NCBI GenBank assembly: GCA_011033025.1
Contig: WFMF01000127.1
Span: 248,001-312,000, forward strand
DNA from: Beroe forskalii
Taxonomy: Eukaryota > Ctenophora > Nuda > Beroida > Beroidae
Length of the DNA: 64,000 nucleotides
Reading direction: 5' to 3'
The notes beneath the pieces are model-generated. The model saw only the letters and a list, made by a program, of their open reading frames with translations. It was not told the DNA's origin and did no database searches. Below, piece after piece: positions 40,508 through 53,000 of the stretch. Position numbers and translations under genes: made by a program. Within the stretch, counting starts at the first letter, position 1. Every line of letters starts with the position of its first letter.

Positions 40508-43500
40508 CAACGTTGCGCTCATTTCAGCTCGATAAAAATGGCAGGGAAAATAACCCATATTCGTTTGTACATGGATCGATCGATAAAACGCACCTAAAAT
40601 TTAGACGAAAATTCTATGAAAAGTAAATTTTGCGCACTTTAAAATGCACGTCTTTATCAATCCCTTAATCGATCGATGCATGTGCACACATATTATGGAC
40701 TACGAAAGCGCTGAGTGCATGATCAAACTCAAAGTGATTATTAAATACGCCTGAGGGGCCAGCTTCAAAGGGATGTGCGAATGAAAACTCATCAATTCGT
40801 GAGGGTTTAAAAAATTAAAGGTAGGTTATGACAAATAAGCGGTTCCCGAAGTGGAGTATCAAATAAAATTAAAACCGGTGAGAACCAGTGAAAACCCGCA
40901 TTCAGTTTATGAGGTATAATAATTTGTAATTATTGCGACGAAATTTCTGAAAATTTGTGTAAATTTACCTTAACTCAGATATGCCTCACTATTCTTCAGA
41001 AACCAGGATGATTTACAAACCAGTTACGGACCTTGTATGACAAAAATGGACCTAAAACATGACAGAAATGGACCTACAACAGAAATGGCCCCTATTAACA
41101 CATCATCCCTAAACAATTCTTACAGAATATCTTATTCTTAAGGGTAAGATGTTTCAAATAATTCAAAATTATCCTATGAGTAAAACATTTTTTACATTTA
41201 AGATATCCCACTTTCTCAAGTATAACCCCCCTCCCTAAACCACCGTAGTCAGCCCCACCCGTGTATTATAATCACAAAAGCATAACCCCTCCAGATTTAC
41301 CTGCAACAAGCCTCTCGGCACCTTGGCATAGCTAAATGAGGGTGTCTTTGGAACAGCATGGAGATGTATGAGTGGGGTCAGCGGTATTTCTGCTTGGGTG
41401 GGTTGGCGGTCAACGGGCTGCTTTCTCAAGGCGATGACACCTAAATACCTAATATTTGTGGAGTGTGAACTCTTGAACTGTGAATCGTATCACCTGAAAT
41501 ATGAGTACCATGTCACGATTGTGTGTTCAGATCTTTATAATTCAGATTTTGATAATTTAATAATTCTTCAGATTTTTATAATTCTTGTGAATTTAGTTTT
41601 TAACTGAGTAAGATATTATCCAAGTGCTTGAGTGTCCCAGTCCCGCAGATTAGTGTTTTATAAGCGTAAACCTGAAGATATTTTCTGAAATAGACTTCAA
41701 ATGAATGAATTAGGAATAATATTTTCTAGAATAGAAGATATTTGTCATTCGAACGACGATGGAATTGATTTCTATTGTTGAATTTTCAAATTTGATATAT
41801 TCAAAATTTAACTGACGAATTCTTTGAATTTTTTCTACAAATTATGAATATAAACTCAAAGAGTCGGGGGGGGGGTAATAATCATAAATCAATTGAATGA
41901 TGGTAAGAACTGTCGTTCTTCTTTTCTGAAATCTATATATGAATGAGTGTCTTCTGCAGCTTATATATCAATGAAACTGAATCTGAAATGAAATGAATTA
42001 TGAAGATTTAATTTTCTCATTTTATTCATTTGAAGGAAATTTCATCTTCAAGCTCATAAGATAATTATAATTCGGACGACAATGGAATTGATTTCGATTG
42101 GTGAATTTTCGAGAATTTGATATTAAAAATTTTCAAAATTGCTAATACTTTCTACAAATTATGAATGTAAACTCAAAATGGGGGTGGGGGTAATAAAGCA
42201 ATGAAATTATGGTTACAAGAACTGTCGTGCTTGATCAACTTCTTCCCTGAAATCTGAATATGAATGTGTGTCTTCTGCAGCTGATGTTTATCAGTGAATT
42301 GGTGACACTGAATCTGAAATGGAATGAAGATGAAAAATAACATCAAGAAAACACAATTTAAATAATATCGAGGGCAATTCTAAGTTGCGTAATGTATAAA
42401 TTTACAGAATGAATTATTAAGATTTCATTTTCTCATTTTATTCATTTGAAGGAAATTTTATCTTTAAGCTCATAAGATAATTATAATTGGAACGACGATG
42501 GAATTGAATTAGATTGGTGAATTTTCGACCTTTGCTATTCAAAATTACTAATTACTTTCTACAATTCATGAATTAAAATTCAAGGGGGGGGGGGTATAAT
42601 AATTATAAAGCAATGAAATGATGGTAAAAACTGTCGTGCTTCATTAACATCTTCCCTGAAATCTGAATGAATGAATGTCTCCTGCAGCTGATATCAATGA
42701 CTTGTGACACTGATCTGAAATGGAATGAAGATGAAAAATAACATCAAGAAAACATCATTTAAATTATCGAGGGCAATTCTAAGTTGCGTAATGTAAGAAT
42801 GTATAAATTTACAGAATAAACGTATTGCTCTCAAATTTAACAACATTCTCGATTCTCTCTAACATTTAGCGTATATTAGCTTACCCACAGGTCCACTTGA
42901 AATTGACCAATCAGCGTGCGAATTGACCGTTTACTCGAACGATGATTGGCCAATGTCACGATGATTTGGAGATTGCCTTGAGATAAACTAACACGCTGCC
43001 GATGTTAGTATGGTACACATCTGTCTAATGTCCATGACTTATCAGAGGCGATATCGCCGATTTATTTGGTTCAAAGTCATAACTATTGATAACCTTACCT
43101 CCAAGTTGATATATATTTTTATGACCTTTGTTTCAAAAACGAATAAATCGTTGTTAATAAAAGGGTACAAAGCTCTTTTAACTTAAGCTGAAGTTAAAAT
43201 TTTACTTGAATATGTAACATAATAATCCAGTTAAGGACTTCTATTTACTAAATTTCATAATAGTCAGTGGTTAAAATAGCAAGATAATATTTGATAAATG
43301 CTATATCTTAACTTGAGCCAATTCTCTTTATTCTTAAATAAATGACAGACAAATATCATTGAAGTATTTAATGGGAACATAAATTTCGAACGATCTTTAA
43401 TTTGATATTTTATTTAACCTCGGTTACAAAAAGTTTATAAAACGCTATACTACTACTCCTTTTATTCTTTATGTCAGAGAGAACACTTCAAAAATAAAAC

Positions 43501-44057
43501 TAATAATGGTATAACTCAAATTACGTAGTGTGCAAGAAAATTGAAAAATAACTCAATACTATATAATATTGTAAATTGTAATGTTAACGTCATTGCATTG
43601 GAGGGACAAATTCGGGTTAAAATAGGGTTACAAGTGGGGCGGGTTGAAAAAGTGACAAAGAGAAATGAGGCTTTGAGATTCAGTCTTTTAATTTAAGGAA
43701 ATTCAGAGGAGGCATTGGAGAGCGAGATCTTTTTGCATATCTCGCAGTAACACTTCACCATGGCAACCAAAGACACGCGCACGTGTATTACATAGACTTA
43801 CACACGTGCATTTATTCTATGTTATATTGCATATTTTCTAAAGGAGCAGCACCAATATCACACACGCACATACGCACTACATACCAATATCATATATAAA
43901 ATTAGACATTATACTCATAGATATACACACTCTCTCTTGGTACATGTATACATTATACACATACATTATACAAAGTATAATAATTGAGCATATATGATAC
44001 AATCTACACTTAGTACATGTACACTATACATGTATGTGTATATATACACTATAAAAT
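40508..44057. other. Intergenic stretch, repeats and one doubtful exon
   Basis: It holds a fold-back element with ATCGATCGAT arms (40572-40672), three tandem degenerate ~300-400-bp units (about 41690-42000, 42060-42340 and 42470-42840, sharing GACGATGGAATTGATTTC and CTTCTGCAGCTGAT, each with a G-run), a CCAATCAGC element (42895-42962) and AC-rich DNA at 43850-44050. On the minus strand 41290-41440 has an open Pro-rich frame (IPLTPLIHLHAVPKTPSFSY) bounded by ATTTAG and CAG-GTAAAT, which could be an isolated exon of an unknown gene. Confidence 0.45.
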
Positions 44058-47000
44058 CTATTTGTTTTGCAGTGCGTTGAGCATGTTTTGTTGCTTTGTG
44101 AGTTGTTCCACCATCTTCTGCATTCTCTTCAACTCCTCGTCCTTTTCACGGATTATCTTGTCTGTGTCGTCTAGTTTGCTGCCAGGGGCTCCGCCCGTGC
44201 TCTCGTTGAGGCTCGTGTTTGTGCTGCAAAAACAATCTCTGTTGAAAAATTTTAAATCGATAACGAATATGGTTTTCAGAGTTTCTGGTTTTAATCGTGT
44301 TGATTACGTCGCAAAGTAATTTTGTCCCTCGTGACAAAACGCAAAAGAGTCGTTTAGTTGACCATAGAAGGTTAAAAGGCAGGTGGTAAAATGTGCTGAA
44401 AAATTGAAAACGTAATATGCGAACGATCACAACCTCCATATTATCATGTAGAAACTCAGACTCAGACAAATCCAGCTAAATATCGACTGACTTTATCCTA
44501 AAATCACCAGAATAACACTAACCTGTAGCTGAGTTTCTGCGACCTGAAGTTCTCGTAATGCACGTCTCGTGTGACTTCCTTCAGGTCTTGCATGTGAGTC
44601 CTGATCAGCATGTTCCGCAGCTTACCAAAGTCAGAGTGCTCCGGGTTCTCAACTGAAAATAAAGCATCAGATTTAGTCCTCTTAGGACGAGGAAAAACAA
44701 GTTATTGCTCAAAGCTGCCACTCTGTCACCTTTGAGTGATATGATTTTTCATATTTTTCATTTCGGACCTCAAAAATATTACTAAAAAGAGACGGTCGTT
44801 CGGCAATCTAGGTCTCTTATAACTCAAAATAGTTCAGATATATCAATTGCCATCGAAGAGCTCAATTCATAAGATGAAACAAATGTGTTTAGCTTCAGTG
44901 AAGCATAACTGCAGTGAAGCTTTACTTACCTTCGACAACTCCCCACGGGTACTGCCTACCGATGACTCGGTTCCCTTCCTTTACGATGAACGTGTTACTG
45001 CCGATAACCGCAAACGGTAAACTCTCCTGCGGATTAGGGATTATCACAAATTCTTTACGAGTTTATGAGGGTGAGTCGGGGACATTATAAAGTTATAGGC
45101 CAATAGGTAAGACAATATTTCAAGGATAGCAAAAAAGTCTCCTTGAAAAGTTGAATTTGGCCTCCATAAGAGTCTCAACTTAAAAGCTTCAATCCCACAC
45201 CTTTAGGTCCTTGTTCATCTCCACAAAGTCTTCATCCTCATCCGAATCACACTCAGGGAACTGGTATATCCTGATGTTGTTCTCCTCTATCTCCTCCAAA
45301 ATCTAGGAGGAATGGGTACATTAAGTGGTCTTAGGAAGGGCGGTCCTGGGTAAATGCTTAAATGTGAAAGCCTTTTAAAATTATATGGAGAAAGCACCAA
45401 TAATAATTCGAAATTGGAGGATGTAAAGTATCGCAATCGGTCCCTTGACCACTTTTGAAACGCGTCGAGTATAATTCCAAATGTCACTCACCCTAGCTTT
45501 GAGACTCCTGATCTCATTTTTGGTCAGCGTATCAGCCTTGGCTATGACTGGCACTATGTTCACTTTGTCGTGTAGTGATCGCATGAACTTGATGTCAATC
45601 GGCTTCAAACTGGAATGAATAGTTGTCAGTAGTATCTTCTAGGCGAAGTGAAACGAACTTTAAACTGTTTTTATGGTTATTTAGCTGCCATTGATCAAAT
45701 ATTCATTATTCAAATCAGAAATCTGAATTGTGGCGCAACTTCGGTCCGCCGAATTTCACATCTGTGTAACGCGCGAACAGATTTCGCTGTGAATGTGAAA
45801 ATAAGCTTCGACAATTCTACATTTTTACACAAAAGAACGCGCGTGGGCGCCAATGGAAAGACACTGGCGCTTTCGCGCGTTCCAAAAACGTACTCGATTT
45901 ACACGATGTTGCCACAATGTGACACACAGATTACGAGCAATTAGCTGAGACAATGAAATGTTAATGAGCAAGGAGAATCCACTGCCAGACCGAATAGGGA
46001 GCATGGAATTAAGGGAAATGAAGTGCATAGCAAAGGCCAAAGCAGAAAACGAAATACAGATTCTCAATTATGCGGATTTCGGACCCATACAATACCATAC
46101 ACTCATACAATACCAAAATTCAGTGAAGACTTTCCTCTTCCCAAACTTACCCCCTGCCATAAGGGCTGATAAAGTAGAGACAGCAATGTACGCGGTTGTC
46201 GACAATGTTTCGTCTGTTGAGCCCACTCTCGTCTTGAAGATAAGCCTCGTATTGGTTAGCAACGTACTTGATTATTGCTTCTTCGCTGGAAAAAATTGGG
46301 AATCACAAATATAGGAAAACTCTTTGGGAAAGAGTTAATCAGACTTATTGATGATGTCTCTACTTGAAATAATAATTTGGGCGCAGTCTTTTCGAGAAGT
46401 CTTTTCTAAAGAAAGATGTGTTAATTGTCCACAACACTAACCATTTCTCGTTATTAAGCGCGTCGCCAAACCCTGGTGTGTCAACCACAGTAAGTCTCAG
46501 TCTGACACCTTTCTCTTCTATCTCTACACAGTTAGTCTCAATAGAGACGGTCTTGTTGATGCGATCTGAGAGGGCAAGGATCTTTAAGTTTCCTGTATGG
46601 ATCTATTGGCCGCACAAGTCATTTTAGAAGATCAAAGTATTCCAAAACAACCGTATGATCTAAAGAACTCATCTCATTAGATTTTCTAAAGAACTCATTA
46701 TATTAGACTTGAAAACTCGTACAAAAGGATATCCAATACTCGAATATATATTGAAAATATTACGATGATTCCAAACCGAAAAGACTCACCCAGGGCTGGG
46801 ATGGGGGCTCGTTTGGCGTACAGATCCGTCAAGAACAGGGAGTTGATCAGCGTGCTCTTACCTAATCCACTTTCTCCTGAAAGAAGAGAAGAGTCTGATG
46901 AGTGATGAACAGGATTAAACAGGATTAAACAGGATTAAACAAATTATGATCAAATTACAATCGTAATGTCTGATCCCTATATAAAAGAAGCGTTAAAATG

Positions 47001-50000
47001 ATATCAAGGTGATCAATGTTCTCAAAGTGGTGTCAACAATTCGTAGCATTGCATGCGCATCAAAATGGTGTCAACAAACACTCGCTTTAATTTTCAATTT
47101 CTTAATTTCCTTCTTCTTCTTCCTCTTCCTCTTCCTTCACTCATCAACCCTTCCCCCCACTTTTTTCAGTATTTTGCTCCTCCGTTTTTGCTCCCCTTGA
47201 GGCCGTACTGTTGGAAATCACACTGGTCCTGTCACTTGCTTCATCCCACTCCTGTATATATCATCTTATCACGCTCATCATTATCACCACTTCATCCCCA
47301 TTAACATACTGAGCCAGTGTGTGATATTTGTATAACAATGCCTTTGTTATAAATTATATTTGAAAATTCCTTGAAAATTCCTTGAAAAATTCCTTGACGA
47401 TTCATAGTTTTTCATGCACGTCAAAGTGGTGTCAATAAACACTCAGTATCATTTCTTACTTTCTTAGTTTCCTTAATTTCCACATTGATGAAGTCCTACC
47501 CTAACAAAGTATACAGCTTTACATATATCATCCTAAGGTGTGAAGGATGGGATAAACAGATCACAATATCATCCTTATAATATAATGATGATGTCATATC
47601 ACACAATATATAATGTGACTTATGATGTCATATTACACAAAATTATGTGACATCATATTACAGCGTACAGTCTATTGATAGGTTGTACACTGCAAGGCAC
47701 GCCTAAAGTTATAACTTGTCGATGTAAGGTCACACATGAATCATTACAAGTGCGAAATATTACATCATTACTTTCAATAGCAAGTTTTACATTAGGTGAT
47801 TCATGACGATTTGAAATCATCGGCGTATTCAAGCTTGCCCGTAAGATCTCCAATGTCCGTCATGACATTGGCCAATCAGCGTGCGAGTTTACAGCCAACT
47901 TTTGAGCTGATTGGTTTGTGGGCTTGTGGTAAGTGGTTGTGCTAATAAACCAATAATAAATTGATAATATATATTCTGGATAAAACACTATTATTTATAG
48001 CTTTATAGAGCACAATGTTAATGTGCGTTATACAGGGTGGTCCGAAACTGTCACTATAGCTCAAATTACAGTATACGCGGGGAATTAAAAGTGTCATAAC
48101 TGCATGGCTTCTCCTAATGTCAAATGTATACAATACATACACTATACACTTTATACATTTTATTCTATAATGTCTGGCAATACGTCATGAATAGTGTTTA
48201 TTTTCCGTGTAACAGTTTCCTTCACAGTAAACCTTAATAGCAGTGTAATTACATCCTCTAGTTTCCAACATTATGAACCCTTTGTATGGTTTACGGCAAC
48301 AAAATACACCTTTACCCTTTACACAAATATATACAATTCAAATACAACAGGCATTGGAAAGTTATGTCATTATAACAGTTCAAAACGTACAATTAATAGA
48401 ATCCTACTGCCTATACTAAGCCCCCGTAGAAAAGATAGGCGGTTATAAACGTCATCAACTTACGAAATATAAATTTAACAATGACGTCATCCACCAATAT
48501 TCTGGCACATATAATACGCCCGAACTTTACACTTTACCAGTCAGTATTATACACACATCAGGTCTGAGACCTGTCAGATGTTGCACAGTACAACAGGGTA
48601 GATCTGTCAGCGAGCTGTTCAGACGATATTCAGTTTAATAACACTTCGGTATAATAAACATTTGAACTTGTTTCATCCTAATATATCGTCCAAAGGTCTA
48701 CAATACTCAAGAACGCCATGTTGATTGTAAGAGTTTGGCAGCTTGGAATAAGTCCACTAAACAGGATTGATGATAACAATACAAAATCACCGAATCGTAA
48801 GTTCTCTGTTCTTCGGTAAGATGAATGGACCGTTCCTTAATCCTATACTTTTTGATAAGATGTATGAAGCTGTAATTAGAAGGAATTATTTCTCTACCGT
48901 GCCCACATATAATTAACAACCTACTCAAATCTAATATTTGATTGCTGTGAATTATACAGTAAATTGAACAAAAATTGCCATATTGATTATTTAAGTCGTA
49001 AGTCGAGGGAACATGGAAAGCGTATAATTACAGTATGTAAATAACCGTGTACACAATATGCTCGTAAACTGTAACCTTGTAGAATGTAGCCTGTAATTAT
49101 CTACATATCCAGCTTCAAACAGCCCCGATCTCTAGAAGCTTGCAACATCATAAATACTAAATTACTATACATATTACATACAATCATACAAACAAACATA
49201 CACACAAAGAAATACACACAATACCCTGTTCATTTTACTAAAAACAAGAAGCAAACACACGCATACGAACAGACATACGAACAGACATTTACACGTGCGA
49301 AGAAATCAGCAGTACTAGTAGCATATATTGCATTAATAGTGTACAATTACACCGCTAATAATTACCGCTAATTACAGCGCTAATCAGGTAATTAGTGCAG
49401 ACGATGTTTGAGAGGTGTCTGGTTATACAATGATAAACCAAAGTGTTACTATTTAGTTGCTACTATGGTCTAACCTACAACACGCTATAATGATACACTA
49501 AACCAAAGTGTTACTATTTAGTTGCTACTATGGAATACGCCACAACACGTTTACAAACTTACAAGAGCAAAGAGTGAACACTAAACACTTACGAAATAAC
49601 AAAAAACCAGAGTATTTTAGCCAGAGTAAGGAAAACAGAGAGACTTACCGACAACCATAAGAGTGAACTCGAATCCTTTCTTTACACTCTTCCTGTGTAC
49701 CTGAAATGTTATTAAATTAAACGCAAATACAAAAAAAACTTGCTATTTTATTATTTTGCGGAAAACTAACACAACTTTTTGAATTAGGGGGGTCACATGA
49801 AAAATCAACTTGGACGATTCCCCACAAAACTGGCACCAAAATGATCACCACGATGAGTTCTTCCAAACAAACTAAGTTTTATTGGGTTTTTCGAAAATTT
49901 GAGAGAGTTATAGGCTGCACGTGGGCAAGGAGCCGCGCTCAAAATGTGCAACGCCGAAATTTCGCTTGAAATTACGCACATCAATCGTCCTCACAAAAAA

Positions 50001-53000
50001 CGCGATTAAATGGAAAATCATCGCTCAAACTACAAGATAAAGCATGGAAATCAAAGCTTAATCCTTTCTCTAACGTTTCTTGAAATTTTCAGTGAAATAC
50101 ATTATGTGGAAGTAGAATTATCAATCTCCAAAGTCAACTGATCAAAATTCCGACGTATTTCGTCCATAACTCGGCTCAGGATAGACGTAAAACAAATCTG
50201 AAAACACTGTTTGAAAGCTCGCAAGCGCCCCCGTGCATTCCCACGGTGCGCGCAATTCTTAATGTTGAAGCGTAGCACGTGCGCGCTGATTAGTTTCGTT
50301 GTTTGGGTATATTTTGTCAGTTTCGCGAGTCCCGGTGAAAAAATGGGTTTTGTCAAATTTCTATCTTCCCCATTTTTCATCGAATCATCATGAAACTTTC
50401 AGAAAAGTTGAAAAACATAATTAACAGCCGTCCGGATTAATTTTTTTCTGAAAATCGAATCATGAGACGAGATATGAGCATTTGTGTACAGAAATTTTGT
50501 AAAATGGTTCATTTTTGGCCATAACTTCCGTTAGGAGCAAAATTTCCAGAAAAAATTAGTCAGTACGCTAGGTGTATGTGTTCTACGGCATATATCCAAA
50601 TTTCAGACAAAACTCTTTAATACATCTTGAGTTAGGACACTTTTTATGCGAAAAAATGTGTTACACTTTTTATCGTAATTTCGTGCTAGTACTTTGTGCG
50701 CAAGTACGCGTTGTGACACCCCTATTTGAATATCGAAGCTCAATTGTGCGCGGCTTACTGGCTATTTATAACAGGCAGTGTGACGCGCACGATTACGCCG
50801 CGCACGGAAAATCCCCGTACGTATGAGTTCGACACGCCCCTATCATACTTGTATACTGAGGTGAAGTTAGATTTTGCGATGAAGTTAGATTTTGCGAGCT
50901 ACCTGCTGTAAGTACAGTTTTGACATGTTGGGTAAGAAGTCCAGAGACATTTTATTATAAGCTGACATATTGGGGGGGAGAGTGATGGAAGTCTTTAAGC
51001 CAATCACGAGAGATACTTCCTAGCTCTAAGCCAATCACGAGCTGCAATTGTCTCTAGATCTTAGCCAATCACTCGAGTAATAGATTTTTAGGTATGAACG
51101 AATCTGATTTCTTATCCAATCAAGGGAGAGATTTTTTCAGCCAATCAAGAGAAGGAAACTCCTACGCTGACGGCCAATGAGGGAACAGTACCTTCCCACC
51201 GCCCCTGTCACCCTCCTGATACAATGTTTTACTACATCTAGAATGAAAGAATTATGAAGAATATTCTCACTTCTCAGTCAGAAGTCAGAACGTTTTATTC
51301 TCGCAGTGTATTGTAGAAGTATTCTTATATTTTGATTATGAAATTCTGAAAATATAAATATTCTTTTACGAAGTAAGCAGGGTAACATAATATTCAGGTA
51401 TCCATCTCGAAAGTCACTATTCGTCACGGTACAAAAAATTTGAAGAAACGCGTTGAATACCGATTAAATTAATTCCATAGCCTTCTCAATGATTAATAAT
51501 CGATGTCCACTCCTATTTATACCCTTTTTTCTAATCTAAAGTGGCGAAAAACGTAATTAACGAAGTAAGATATGAATTTCACACGCAGGAGCGATAAGAA
51601 TTAAGAATTAAGATAAAAAGAATTCCATAAACATAAATACCTCCATATTTTCGCGAAGAGATAACAACCTCCAACCTTCACTCACACAAAATCACACCCA
51701 CACAAAAATACAACACGAAAATATATGATATATATTTGAAAATTGTACAAAATTATAATAATTTGTGCAAATCACCGCTCATCATGATATCATAGATCAT
51801 ATGTCAGAAACACAACTGTAGTACACACACAAATACACGGAATCAGTGGAGAAGAACTTCAGTTACACTCGGACTCACCATTTTATATATATAGAACCCA
51901 GACGCACGGAACATAAATATATGGGCAAGATGACGTCATTATCATAGCGTTATGTAGTGCGCTGATGAGGTTGGCAAGCGCCTATTTTTATTTCACGTAC
52001 GGGGTTTATGTAACGTAAACAGAACATATAGACGTTGCTAAGCAACGTCATTACCAAAGGTTACAGTTGTGTGTTTATGACGAGGATAGTCGCCTGTGTT
52101 TTCCTTGTGCGAAGTAATCTAATATATACTAGCATATAGTTTCAAGTAATTATCTTGAAATTCCGCTGTCATAGTGTAAGAGATCAGGCATTGAAATAGG
52201 CGGACAGGAGTGATGTAGTTATCAGAGTTTGAAATGCTTTTTCCAAGAAATAGGAAATCATCTATTTTACGTCCATGGACTGTAGGCATATATAAGAAAT
52301 TATTTAATGTTTTACATGGCGTAATTACAATGTGCTTTACCTAAATTCTTATACTGCGAAACATCTAAATATAAAGCTGTAAACATCACAATGGGAATTA
52401 AATCCATGTTCGATTCTATGACAGAGTTTATTTTACTCTGACATCAGCAACAGAAGAAATTTCTTTTTCACCAATCAATATCATCTCCAAATTTTGTACA
52501 CTCATAATTATTGAATCCGTAAAGTTTAAAATCAGCCAAATGTCGGTACTAACTAACAACTTGTACGAAGTAGTACAGCGCCACTTAGAACAATTGGTTT
52601 GTAATTGAATACAATATGTTACAGGGAGTAAAATCCATAAACACCAATACATGTGCTGAGAGCTAATATTCAAAACTTATTTGTAAATAATATCACTAAT
52701 AATAATTGTTAAAAATGAATAATTGATTGAATGATTAATTCAATATTCCATTGGACCAAACCAATTTAAGACTAATCAGAGAACAAAATCAATGAAATTC
52801 TTGAGAGACAACTTCTAACCGGGAGAGATTCACGGTCCTCATAAAATGGACGGAATAGTGAATATATATTGTGGAGGTCTCACACCGCGCACGTGAAAAA
52901 ATGTCGGTCACCTATTGGCAACTTTTCACAGTATAATAATAACGTCAACCAGTCTGTCCAATATTTAGGTATGGCAGCATTCATTTCATAGTGCAATAAA

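Noticed and set aside
50102-50393. Overlapping open frames in septin intron 1
   Set aside because: No similarity, no splice context, and both strands are open.
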